20,341 nucleotides of DNA from Methanomassiliicoccaceae archaeon UBA113 (GCA_002506175.1 DAXB01000029.1:14259-34599), one strand, 5' to 3'. Counted from the first letter of the stretch, positions 7,734-15,600 are shown. Notes: generated by a model from the letters alone, not told the origin. Program-made: numbers and translations.

Positions 7734-8969
7734 TTAGAATGAAAATCCTATCAATCCGTAATCTGAACTGCGATTTTCGAAATCGAATGTCACTTTTCCG
7801 CAATCCGACTCCTTATCTGGAACAACGGTTCCCTTGACCTGCTCCTTCGACTGGAATGGAATCGCTTCCATTCCGTCATCCTGGATCTGCTCGCAGGGCG
7901 TATCGGCCGGACATTCGTCGTAAGACTCCAATTCCGGCAGGGTCAGCTTCATGACCCCTGATACCTCGTCCTCGATGCAGACCGATCGGTTCACGGTGTA
8001 TGAGGATGCATCCTCTTCCTTTGCAACCATCTGGAGCTTTCCGTCTTTGAACACGAAACGAGGGGACCTGGATGTTGCCTTGTTCTCCCTCACGGGTGTG
8101 AGAGACTCCTTCGAATAGGAATCATCCTTCATCGGGTCGCACTCCAGAGGTGCTGCACAGGAGGAGGTGACGGCTGACTCGGCGGTCATCGAGTTGATGT
8201 AACAATCTGCCGACTGAATCATCTCGGTGGAATCCACAGTCTCGGTCTCGAGAGGTTCTACCTCGATCCTTCCGAGGTTCGGGAGCACTGCTACCACGGG
8301 TGCCTCTGCAATAGGCATCTCCTCGACAACAACCGCATCCTCTTCGGATATCTCCTCGACAACCGGCCTGATTATGATCGTATCCATGTAATCGTCAGAA
8401 TAATCCGATGCGCTGCACTCCTCGACAACCCCGTCCTTGTACATTCCGATAGTGACAGGCACGTCCACAGAACCTCCGCGCAGGACATTGGCAAACAGAA
8501 ACTCGCTGTCGACTTCAGGTTCGGTTTCGGCTGCAGGCTCGTTCAGCTGTGCCACTTTCTCGGTCGCTCCGACGAATACTCCCGGCTCCGCCACCGTTAT
8601 TATGAGGTTGTCTTCGCTGAATGATGCCTTCTCAGACACTCTTGCGACATACACCTGGTTGGAATCGTCGATGTTGTACACCTCGTATCCGCGGCTGTCG
8701 AGATTGGTGACTCCTTTGGAGGACAATTTGTCCGTCGGCATCTTCTCAGCTACGTTCTTCGCATAATTTGCAACCTGGTCGACACCTTTCTTCATCCTGT
8801 CCGCGATATCTGCCGCTGTGATCTTTGTTGTGAGCTTCTCTGCCAATTCTGTAGAGGGTATCTTAGAAACGATTTTCCCTGTTATATCCGAAGTGGATAT
8901 CTTGGCCGTTTTCAAACGGTCAATCTGGCCTTTAAAGCCCATGCTAATTCTGTGTGAGTTAAAACTCAT
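7734..8969 (-). CDS. Acidic orphan protein, unknown function
   Basis: It has 411 residues and I do not recognise it. There is no signal peptide or membrane helix. The N-terminal 70 residues are an amphipathic, lysine-rich repeat-like region (KISTSDITGKIVSKIPSTEL, then KITAADIADRMKK). About 80-200 looks beta-rich and folded. About 200-360 is very acidic and Ser/Thr/Glu-rich with Cys residues (EEISEEDAVVVEEMP), so it is probably disordered. It is the only complete gene in the window ending in TAA. The ATG at 8969 has GGAG four bases upstream. The ATG at 8984 is about 26 bases from the centre of a TATTTAAA-like box (TTTATAAA, 9006-9013) and would be leaderless; either start is possible. Position suggests regulation by the inverted repeats upstream. 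Confidence 0.75.
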   Translation of the reverse strand: MSFNSHRISMGFKGQIDRLKTAKISTSDITGKIVSKIPSTELAEKLTTKITAADIADRMKKGVDQVANYAKNVAEKMPTDKLSSKGVTNLDSRGYEVYNIDDSNQVYVARVSEKASFSEDNLIITVAEPGVFVGATEKVAQLNEPAAETEPEVDSEFLFANVLRGGSVDVPVTIGMYKDGVVEECSASDYSDDYMDTIIIRPVVEEISEEDAVVVEEMPIAEAPVVAVLPNLGRIEVEPLETETVDSTEMIQSADCYINSMTAESAVTSSCAAPLECDPMKDDSYSKESLTPVRENKATSRSPRFVFKDGKLQMVAKEEDASSYTVNRSVCIEDEVSGVMKLTLPELESYDECPADTPCEQIQDDGMEAIPFQSKEQVKGTVVPDKESDCGKVTFDFENRSSDYGLIGFSF

Positions 8970-9038
8970 AGTGCTCCATCCCATCCATAACGTAGATGTT
9001 CCTGGTTTATAAAGGTCTCTCCTTAACTATTATAGATT

Positions 9039-9053
9039 TATGTTTAAAACATA
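9039..9053. repeat. Palindrome TATGTTT-A-AAACATA
   Basis: A perfect seven-base inverted repeat about one base, immediately upstream of the orphan gene's TATA region and abutting the larger repeat at 9052-9092. It has the size of a repressor or activator site. Confidence 0.5.
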
Positions 9054-9092
9054 GTAAGTAAATGCGTTCGAAATAACAGATTTTACTTACTA
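9052..9092. repeat. Long inverted repeat, 11-base perfect arms
   Basis: TAGTAAGTAAA at 9052-9062 and TTTACTTACTA at 9082-9092 are exact inverse complements separated by 19 bases. The spacer contains a small TTCGAA palindrome. The arms lie about three DNA turns apart, which would suit two cooperating dimers, or a stem-loop if transcribed. Confidence 0.6.
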
Positions 9093-9291
9093 TTAATTGG
9101 AAAAACACCTTTTTCATTCGCACAAACAGAGGCGATATTCCAGAACGATCTTGTCCTACTACTACAGATTACCATACAAATAATGATTGTTTGATGTATT
9201 GCAGCCCTATCGTGACGACGATTTATTCCATCGGAACATCGTCAATTAAACGTATTTAATTGTACAATCAGCTCTAATATCATAATAATTA

Positions 9292-9317
9292 TGAACATTA
9301 TTATACATTAATGTTCA
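9292..9317. promoter_or_regulatory. Putative operator upstream of trpBA
   Basis: TGAACATTA and TAATGTTCA are perfect nine-base inverted arms around TTATACAT. The site ends 42 bases before the trpB ATG and just upstream of the probable TATA box, so a bound protein would influence initiation. The regulator is not known; control by tryptophan is inference. Confidence 0.5.
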
Positions 9318-9359
9318 AAATATTCATATAGTGTATTTTTAAACACCATACTTGATAAT

Positions 9360-10550
9360 ATGACATTCGAAGACGGCAAATTCGGAGAGTTCGGCGGACA
9401 GTATGTTCCCGAAGCACTGATGAACGCGGTGCTTGAACTGCAGGAGGCATATGAAAAATACAGTAGAGATCCGGACTTCCTGAAGGAGCTCGAAGAATTC
9501 GGCCGCAAATACACCGGGAGACCATCCCTCCTTTACTACGCCGAGAGGATGACAAAGGATCTGGGTGGCGCGAAGGTCTACATCAAGAGAGAAGACCTGA
9601 ACCACACTGGTTCGCATAAGATCAACAATGTAATCGGCCAATGCCTGCTAGCCAAACGGATGGGGAAGAAACGCGTGATAGCCGAGACCGGCGCTGGACA
9701 GCACGGCGTGGCAACGGCGACGATGGCCGCATACCTGGGCTTGGAATGCGAGATATTCATGGGTGCGAAGGATGTGGAGAGGCAGGCCCTTAACGTGTAC
9801 AGGATGGAGCTCCTCGGAGCAAAAGTCCACCCCGTCCATTCCGGATCGGCTGTGCTCAAGGATGCAGTCAACGAGACGCTCAGGGAATGGTCCACCCGTA
9901 TGTCGGATACATTCTATGTGATCGGATCTGTCGTAGGGCCACACCCGTTCCCAACGATGGTATGCGATTTTCAAAGCGTGATCGGAAGAGAAGTGAAGAA
10001 ACAGATGCTGGAAGCGGAAGGCTGTCTGCCCGATTACCTCATAGCTTGCGTAGGAGGAGGATCCAACGCGATGGGGTTGTTCCATGACTTCGTCAATGAT
10101 GAGGGCGTACACCTCGTAGGGTGCGAAGCAGGCGGAGAGGGCGTTGAGACTGGACATCATGCCGCTACCATGGCTAAGGGCAGCACAGGAGTGTTCCACG
10201 GGATGAAATCCCTGTTCTGTCAGGACAAATACGGACAGATCGACGAGGTATATTCCATCTCAGCAGGACTGGACTATCCCGGCATCGGACCGCAGCACGC
10301 ATACCTCAGGGCGATCGATCGCGCCGAATATGTACCGATAACGGATGACGAAGCCGTCAATGCGTTCGAGTACCTCTCGAGAACCGAGGGGATCATCCCC
10401 GCAATTGAGAGCTCGCACGCTGTTGCTTACGCGATAAAACTGGCTCCGACCCTTGACAAGGATAAGATTATAGTGATCAATCTCTCAGGAAGAGGAGACA
10501 AGGATGTAGCTGCCATCGCCCGTTATAGGGGGGTTGAGATCGATGAATGA
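9360..10550 (+). CDS. trpB: Tryptophan synthase beta chain (TrpB1 type)
   Basis: A PLP enzyme that joins indole to serine to make tryptophan. The 396 residues and sequence match TrpB1. The active site is complete: K87 in HTGSHKINN carries PLP, E109 lies in AETGAGQHG, GGGSNAMG at 232-239 binds the PLP phosphate, and LDYPGIGPQHAYL plus LSGRGDKD near the C-terminus are present. The ATG at 9360 has no ribosome binding site and lies roughly 20-30 bases below an AT-rich TATA region, so the transcript is probably leaderless. It overlaps trpA by eight bases. trpC, D, E, F and G are not in the window, so only the last two steps sit here. Confidence 0.95.
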   Translation: MTFEDGKFGEFGGQYVPEALMNAVLELQEAYEKYSRDPDFLKELEEFGRKYTGRPSLLYYAERMTKDLGGAKVYIKREDLNHTGSHKINNVIGQCLLAKRMGKKRVIAETGAGQHGVATATMAAYLGLECEIFMGAKDVERQALNVYRMELLGAKVHPVHSGSAVLKDAVNETLREWSTRMSDTFYVIGSVVGPHPFPTMVCDFQSVIGREVKKQMLEAEGCLPDYLIACVGGGSNAMGLFHDFVNDEGVHLVGCEAGGEGVETGHHAATMAKGSTGVFHGMKSLFCQDKYGQIDEVYSISAGLDYPGIGPQHAYLRAIDRAEYVPITDDEAVNAFEYLSRTEGIIPAIESSHAVAYAIKLAPTLDKDKIIVINLSGRGDKDVAAIARYRGVEIDE

Positions 10551-11277
10551 TTCGCTCCGTCTCACCGCGCATATCATCGCAGGATATCCCGACCTGGAGA
10601 CGACATCCGCCATAATCAGAGGGATTGGTGCCGCCGGCGCCGACATGATCATACTGGAGATCCCGTTCTCCGACCCCATAGCCGGGGGCCCCGAGATACA
10701 AGGGATATGCTCCACAGCACTTTCATCCGGTGTCACCACCGATACGATATTCGACATGGTGGAGAAACTCAGAAAAGACTGCGACATCAAGATTGCGATG
10801 ATGACGTACTACAATCCGATATTCGTATACGGATCTGACAGATTCATGAAACGCTGCATCGATGCGGGCATCCATCACATCATAGTCCCCGACATCCCCC
10901 TGGAAGAGAAAGGGGAATTGGAACCCATCTGCAAGGATAACGGCGTCAAGATGATATCCATGATCGCCGCAACCACAAGAGACAGGATGGAAAAGATTCT
11001 GGACGGCGCTGATGACATCGTTTACATAATGAGGCCCAACGACGCATCGGGATACCCGGACGATTACATCCAGGATACGAAGGAGATGTGCAGGATCGCA
11101 CATTCCAAAGGACTCAGATGCATCATGGACTCTGGAAGAGGGGAGGCTTCGACCGTACTGTCTTACGCGGACGGAGCCGTCGACGGCGAGGACATCATGA
11201 CAATAGTCCTCAGAAACGGCAGAGACTGTGTCCAGTTCGTATCGGACTACGTCCGCGGGGTCAAGGGAAGGATTTGA
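10543..11277 (+). CDS. trpA: Tryptophan synthase alpha chain homologue, divergent active site
   Basis: TrpA normally splits indole-3-glycerol phosphate into indole and glyceraldehyde 3-phosphate and passes indole to TrpB. The 244 residues and position identify a TrpA-family barrel: AGADMIILEIPFSDPIAGGP, MMTYYNPIF, IIVPDIPLEE. But aligned without gaps to the E. coli segment ELGIPFSDPLADGP, the catalytic Glu49 position is Ile37 and the Asp60 position is Gly48, with a Glu two residues later (E39). The phosphate-binding GFGIS and GSAIV segments also read DSGRG and DGEDI. The frame is open throughout, so this is not simple decay. The ATG at 10543 overlaps the end of trpB; a TTG at 10534 is less likely. 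It may be inactive as a lyase or use altered chemistry. Confidence 0.85.
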   Translation: MNDSLRLTAHIIAGYPDLETTSAIIRGIGAAGADMIILEIPFSDPIAGGPEIQGICSTALSSGVTTDTIFDMVEKLRKDCDIKIAMMTYYNPIFVYGSDRFMKRCIDAGIHHIIVPDIPLEEKGELEPICKDNGVKMISMIAATTRDRMEKILDGADDIVYIMRPNDASGYPDDYIQDTKEMCRIAHSKGLRCIMDSGRGEASTVLSYADGAVDGEDIMTIVLRNGRDCVQFVSDYVRGVKGRI

Positions 11278-11317
11278 ATCCGTCCCGACAGGCTTTCAGT
11301 TCAACAAAATAAAAATA

Positions 11318-11335
11318 GGGGCGGGAAACCGCCCC
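11318..11335. terminator. Bidirectional terminator between trpA and gltX
   Basis: GGGGCGG and CCGCCCC arms around GAAA. On the minus strand it is followed by TATTTTTATTTTG, a good terminator for gltX. On the plus strand it lies about 40 bases past the trpA stop. Confidence 0.8.
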
Positions 11336-11345
11336 CGAATTGTTT

Positions 11346-13028
11346 TCAGCGGTGTGCGAAGACCAGGCTGGCCTTCTTTCCGTCGACCTTGTCGATCCTA
11401 GCGAATCCGACCCTCTCGAGCTGGACCATGGGTCCTGCCTCATTGAGGATGGACGACTCGATCATTCCCTTCTGAATCGTTCCGTCGGGCATGAGGAGCT
11501 CCGCCTCGACCCCATCGGCTCCGACCCACTGGACGGCACGCACTCCGTTCTTGAGGACCGATACGTCGTTTCCGTCATACTTGGCCGGAATTCCGTAGGA
11601 GATGTTGCACAGATCCTTGAGCCTGATCCTCTTGGACTCCTCGAAGGTCTTGGAATCGTCAGCTGCAAGGAATATTGTTTTGGAATCCTTGAGGCTGAAC
11701 TGCCTAGATCCCCTCTCGGGATGATCGGGGTGCTTGGGTGCGGACCCCTCGATGACATCGACTCCAGCGATATCATACTTGACAGGACTGTTGACGAAGA
11801 AGTACCTGTTGGAATTGGGATCGATGACATCACGGTTCATCTGGAAGAGCGCATCCCATGAGAACTGCACATCCACAGGTTTGAGTCCTGCCTCGATCCA
11901 GTATCTCTTGATGGCTTCGGGCGTAATTCCGCGCCTCTGCAGGGCCCTGACAGTTCCGGTCCTGACATCGTCCCATCCGGAGTACTCGCCCTCGTTGATG
12001 CTCTTCTTGATGAGAGAGGTCTTGAGAACCGTATCGGGGATGTTGACGAGTCCGTTGTGGTAGTATTTGGGTTTCTTCCATCCGAAATAGTCAAAGACAT
12101 ACTCCTGCCTGAACGTGTTGTTGAGGTGATCCTTTCCTCTGATGACATGGGTCATGCCCATAAGGTAATCATCGATTGCTGTTGACAGGTTCATCATCGG
12201 ATATGCGATGTACTTGTTGCCTTTCCTAGGGTGGCATGCACGGGAGACAAGCCTAAGACCGACGAAATCCCTGATGGCTGGGTTGGGGTGGTGCAGGTCG
12301 GTTTTCACAACAACGACTGCCTCTCCGTCTCCGTATTCTCCTGCCAAGAACTTGTCGTACCTCTCCATCTGAGTCTCCACAGGGAGGTCACGACAGGGAC
12401 ATGCCTGCATATTCTCCTTGAGTTCCCTCCAGTGGTCCCCGTTGCATGTGCATACATAAGCGTGACCCTGCTCAAGGAGTTGCTTCGTATAATCGTAATA
12501 GATCTCGAACCTATCAGACTGGATGTATGTGCGGTCGCACTTGACGCCCATCCATGCAAGATCCTCTACGATCATGTCGTACGCATCGGGCTCCAGCTTC
12601 TCGGGGTTCGTATCCTCGAACCTGAGGACGAGCTCTCCGCCGTACCTGTCCACATACTCCTTGTTGAGGACAGATACGCGAGTGTGTCCGATGTGAAGCG
12701 GTCCAGAAGGTCCGGGCGCAATACGCATAACAACCTTTCCATCGACATCCTCAAGGTCCGGGAGCCTGTATTCGCGCTCCTTCTTCTCCTTGACAAGCAG
12801 GGAGGAATCAATCTCTTCGAGTGCCTTCTTCTGAGCCTCGGGCTCCATCCTGTTTACTTCTTCCACGAGCTGTTCGATAAGGGGTGTGATCTCCCCCGCC
12901 TTTGCTCTGTACTCGGGGCATTCACCCAGGATTTTTCCGACAACCGCCTTCGGGTTGGCCTTGCCTTTGAAGAACACTGCGTTCTGCAACGCATACTTTT
13001 TGATCGTTTCCTCGATCTGATCGGTCAT
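11346..13028 (-). CDS. gltX: Glutamyl-tRNA synthetase, archaeal type
   Basis: It charges tRNA-Glu and, in archaea using the amidotransferase GatDE, supplies Glu-tRNA-Gln by a separate route; archaeal enzymes of this class are GlnRS-like in their anticodon domain. The 560 residues fit. An N-terminal extension (1-95) is followed by the class I core with HIGH at 112-115 (SGPLHIGHTR), RFEDTNP near 136-142, a KMSKS equivalent at about 336-343 (LKTSLIKKS) and a beta-barrel C-terminal domain. Cysteines near 193-212 (CTC, CPC) could hold a metal. The ATG at 13028 lies 25 bases from the TATA box at 13047-13057 and lacks a ribosome binding site, so it is leaderless. Confidence 0.95.
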   Translation of the reverse strand: MTDQIEETIKKYALQNAVFFKGKANPKAVVGKILGECPEYRAKAGEITPLIEQLVEEVNRMEPEAQKKALEEIDSSLLVKEKKEREYRLPDLEDVDGKVVMRIAPGPSGPLHIGHTRVSVLNKEYVDRYGGELVLRFEDTNPEKLEPDAYDMIVEDLAWMGVKCDRTYIQSDRFEIYYDYTKQLLEQGHAYVCTCNGDHWRELKENMQACPCRDLPVETQMERYDKFLAGEYGDGEAVVVVKTDLHHPNPAIRDFVGLRLVSRACHPRKGNKYIAYPMMNLSTAIDDYLMGMTHVIRGKDHLNNTFRQEYVFDYFGWKKPKYYHNGLVNIPDTVLKTSLIKKSINEGEYSGWDDVRTGTVRALQRRGITPEAIKRYWIEAGLKPVDVQFSWDALFQMNRDVIDPNSNRYFFVNSPVKYDIAGVDVIEGSAPKHPDHPERGSRQFSLKDSKTIFLAADDSKTFEESKRIRLKDLCNISYGIPAKYDGNDVSVLKNGVRAVQWVGADGVEAELLMPDGTIQKGMIESSILNEAGPMVQLERVGFARIDKVDGKKASLVFAHR

Positions 13029-13046
13029 ACTCTGTACATGCGCGTG

Positions 13047-13057
13047 TAAAATATATA
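13047..13057 (-). promoter_or_regulatory. TATA box of gltX
   Basis: On the minus strand, TATATATTTTACACG. It is centred about 24 bases upstream of the gltX ATG, fitting a leaderless transcript, and starts directly where the preceding mtbB terminator stem ends. Confidence 0.6.
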
Positions 13058-13082
13058 TTCTTCCGACCAGAGGTCGGAAGAA
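13058..13082 (-). terminator. Terminator of the second mtbB gene
   Basis: Perfect 11-base arms TTCTTCCGACC and GGTCGGAAGAA around a three-base loop, followed on the minus strand by TATATATTTTA. It starts 9 bases past the mtbB stop and separates the methylamine cluster from gltX. Confidence 0.8.
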
Positions 13083-13090
13083 AGAAAAAA

Positions 13091-14500
13091 TCAGTTTCTA
13101 AGCATGGAGCGTGAATGCTCACATGAATTAATCTTTATACCCAACAGACTCTCGATATTCATCTTCGCCGTCGTGCCTTTGGGTATTCCGGGAACAGCTG
13201 TGATGACACCGATCCCCAGATCCTCTCTCATCTCTCTCATGAGCCCCTCATTCGTGAGTTCGAACGGATCCACTTCGAGTTTCTTTGCGACATACTCCTT
13301 GGCCTTTCCGATCTTCATGTTCTTCGAAAGCTCCATCCTGCTGACGAGATCTCCTGCCGTGCGTATCCCTCCCATTCCTGAACAGAGGCTGTGCGCCACC
13401 GCCATGGCATTCGGGTCTCCTACTCCGATCTATACTCCGTCGATGTGGGCCAACTCGATAAGGATCTTTCCGGCTCTTCCGACTGTGTCCGTCGGCACTA
13501 CCTCGCAGATCGGGATTCCTCCCACACCCATTCCAAGGTTCGCGTGAACGGGGATATTGGCCTCCGATGTGCACTTCTTGATTATAGTCGTAGCGCGTGC
13601 TACATTCCATGGGAATGATTTCGAGCTGTTTGTGTTGACCACTGCTCCAAAAACATTGGCTCCCGACAATTCCGCCATCTTGGCCTGCTCGGCAGGATAC
13701 ATTCCGGCGACCCTGTAGCCCTTGTACTCCATCAATCCGTGGAGTCCGAGGATGCTCTCCGAGGACATCCCTATTATGATGTTAGCGTTCGGATCCTGTT
13801 TCCTGTACGTCTCGGCCCCTCTGAGGGTTGCCACGAATTCCGCATCACCGGCTGAACCGGTAGTATCAAAATCGAATCCCTCCAGACCGATCTTGGTGAA
13901 CTGGCCGGTTATGTATTCCATGTCCCCTACGAGCTGCTCCGCAGCCAATTCCGACTGCTCCATGGAATCCTCCATGTTGGATACTCTCATCAGATCGTTC
14001 GGATTACGGAACTGGCCGTCTGGAGCATAGTACAGCCCCATGTTCGGCATGGCTCCGTACATGAAAGGTGGGATGACGGTTTCCACTATCTGCTCGTACG
14101 TCACCATCTCCTCGTAAACGACAGTCTTCAGAGGCTTGAAGCTGTAATCCATCCAACCCAGTTCAAGGGTATCGAATGCAAATGCCCTTTCATACATCTG
14201 GACCGCTGCGGCACGAGATATGCTCGTGATTCCGACCCCGCATCCTCCGCTGTCCTGCGAGAACTTGAATTCTCCCCCATCTTTGGTGACTATGACCTGC
14301 TCACCGGGTTCGACACCCACTATGTTGCTCGGGTCGCATATGATGTCGCACATACGCTCAATATCATCCTGTGTGAGATCGGGAGCATCAGCTGCATCGG
14401 CACCGTCCGCCATACCAGCAAGTATCTCATCCATGACCTGTTCCCTGGTAAGATGCAACCTGCGTCCGTCGCCCCTTCTGGTCAATATGTCGGTCAACAA
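13091..14500 (-). CDS. mtbB: Dimethylamine:corrinoid methyltransferase MtbB, second copy, with pyrrolysine at residue 357
   Basis: MtbB moves a methyl group from dimethylamine to the Co(I) corrinoid of MtbC. Read through the TAG at 13430-13432, this is one 469-residue protein, the normal family length (about 467), stopping at TGA. The context is AHIDGV, then pyrrolysine, then IGVGDPNAMAMAVAH, as in known MtbB (GVDGI-Pyl-VGVGDP, position 356). Other marks are RRGDGRR near the start, YGAMPNMGLYYAPDG, VNTNSSKSFPWN and NLGMGVGGIPICE. It is clearly diverged from the copy at 16691-18103, has no adjacent mtbC, and uses more mixed codons, suggesting lower expression. The start must be TTG (14500 or 14497): the frame closes at a TAG 25 bases upstream with no ATG or GTG between. 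A GGTGG almost touches the start. Confidence 0.93.
13430..13432 (-). other. In-frame amber codon, pyrrolysine site of the second mtbB
   Basis: TAG on the minus strand. The reading frame continues unbroken for 112 codons of clear MtbB sequence to a TGA, and the residue position matches the known pyrrolysine of the family. Confidence 0.92.
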
Positions 14501-14522
14501 ACCACCAAAAAAGAGTACCCGC

Positions 14523-14544
14523 CTCTATGTATAAAATCATAGAG
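14523..14544 (-). promoter_or_regulatory. TATA box inside an inverted repeat, promoter/operator of the second mtbB
   Basis: CTCTATG at 14523-14529 and CATAGAG at 14538-14544 are perfect inverted arms. Between them, the minus strand reads ATTTTATA, a good archaeal TATA element. Its distance to the TTG start (about 33 bases) predicts a leader of only a few bases. A protein bound to the arms would block TBP. The adjacent MarR-like protein is the obvious candidate. Confidence 0.55.
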
Positions 14545-14562
14545 AGGAACCCAGTCGAAAAC

Positions 14563-15528
14563 TCACAGCCCTACGTCCGAAATACTTGCGTAGGGAAGAT
14601 TCTGCCTCAGGGATTCTATATCCCTCTTGCAGAAGGTCTTGTTGGAATATTCCTTCGATACCAACAGCACCTCGCGGTACTGTGTGATCAACTTGAAAAC
14701 GAACTTACCGCTCTGCGCATAGGATATCTCGTACACCGCATTACCCTGTGCGAGCCTGGGTTTCTTCAACGTCACATCGCATATCGAAGAATCCGCGCAA
14801 CGCATCATCTTATCGACAGTCGCTCTGCACTCGTTCTGATTCGTGAACATGGCAGAACGTATGGCCAACTTCCCGGACTCATAGATCGAGAACACATATC
14901 CCAGCTGACCTCCCTCGGTGGAAGGCGCGATGATGACCACCGTATCCTTGGCGTTCTGCCTGGGCGTATTGCTCTCATGAACGATTGGCTGTTCCTTCGA
15001 TATACGCTCCCTGGGAACAGACGATGCATCCACCCCCGGGTCTATGATATCCACATAGTTGCCGTAAACCTGACTTGGATCCATGCTGGAACCGAATGAT
15101 GGATTTGAATTCCTGAGGAACTTCACTATGACATCCCTCATTATCGTTATCTCGTCCTCCGAGATCCCTTCGAAGCTCTGGCTCATCTCCTTACTGAGTC
15201 CTTTAAGGATATGGTCCTCGAGTTCCCTCCCGAGATCCGTCAAATAGATCCTGTAATTACGCGGACCTACTGTATCCTTATCGGTCGTCACCATCTCGAG
15301 GTATGACAGATGCTGAACCGAACGGAACACGTTCCCCTGGTCCATGTCCAGGAAATTCGCCAGCTGCGTGGTTGTGGGTGAATCGAGAAGATCGATGGCG
15401 ATAAGATGCATGCAGTGGGTTCCGGACAGCCCGTATGCCGTGACCTGGCTGGACATGTATCCCCTTATGATACCGCCTAACCTATCGAATAGAATGGGGG
15501 CGAATATCTCCCACTTGTCTCCGTCCAT
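14563..15528 (-). CDS. MarR-like winged-helix regulator with C-terminal tandem DUF1508/YegP-like domains
   Basis: This is a 321-residue probable transcription factor inside the methylamine cluster. Residues about 30-105 form a MarR-type winged helix: LSGTHCMHLIAIDLLDSPTT, TQLANFLDMDQGNVFRSVQHL as the recognition unit, and GPRNYRIYLTDLGRELE as the wing and closing helix. A proline/serine-rich linker (about 142-195) leads to two copies of a DUF1508-like fold: 210-252 (YVFSIYESGKLAIRSAMFTN) and 264-318 (YEISYAQSGKFVFKLITQYR, then SKEYSNKTFCKRDIESLRQN). The second copy is the clearer match. The ATG at 15528 follows GGTGA by six bases; a TTG two codons earlier is less likely. A role controlling mtbB and the permease gene is inferred from position. 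Confidence 0.8.
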   Translation of the reverse strand: MDGDKWEIFAPILFDRLGGIIRGYMSSQVTAYGLSGTHCMHLIAIDLLDSPTTTQLANFLDMDQGNVFRSVQHLSYLEMVTTDKDTVGPRNYRIYLTDLGRELEDHILKGLSKEMSQSFEGISEDEITIMRDVIVKFLRNSNPSFGSSMDPSQVYGNYVDIIDPGVDASSVPRERISKEQPIVHESNTPRQNAKDTVVIIAPSTEGGQLGYVFSIYESGKLAIRSAMFTNQNECRATVDKMMRCADSSICDVTLKKPRLAQGNAVYEISYAQSGKFVFKLITQYREVLLVSKEYSNKTFCKRDIESLRQNLPYASISDVGL

Positions 15529-15558
15529 TGTCAATCACCCCCCTGTACGTTCCAGATT

Positions 15559-15577
15559 GTACTTAACTATTAACTAC
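15559..15577. promoter_or_regulatory. Imperfect inverted repeat upstream of the regulator gene
   Basis: GTACTTAA and TTAACTAC around CTA match as an inverted repeat at seven of eight positions. It lies 30-50 bases upstream of the regulator ATG, where an autoregulatory site would sit. A possible TATA (CTTTATC, minus strand) lies just above it. Confidence 0.35.
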
Positions 15578-15600
15578 GTAAAAACGACGATAAAGTATTG

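Larger units (their letters stand above)
9001..9359. other. AT-rich divergent control region between the orphan gene and trpB
   Basis: No gene is visible in these 359 bases. They hold the TATA box of the minus-strand orphan gene (9006-9013), three perfect inverted repeats (9039-9053; 9052-9062 with 9082-9092; 9292-9300 with 9309-9317), one TGTACA at 9261-9266 like the TRP box bound by methanogen TrpY, and the TATA-like region of trpB (about 9323-9342). Confidence 0.7.

Noticed and set aside
9022..9032. CTTAACTATTA shared with the regulator upstream region at 15562-15572
   Set aside because: A single 11-base AT-rich match with different surroundings is not enough to claim a shared operator.
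12231..13049. A 272-codon open frame on the plus strand
   Set aside because: It lies antisense to gltX, which has complete class I synthetase motifs.
13091..13405. Separate small genes or pseudogene fragments at 13091-13405 and 16691-17008
   Set aside because: Both are the in-frame continuations of MtbB past the amber codon, not separate genes or decay.
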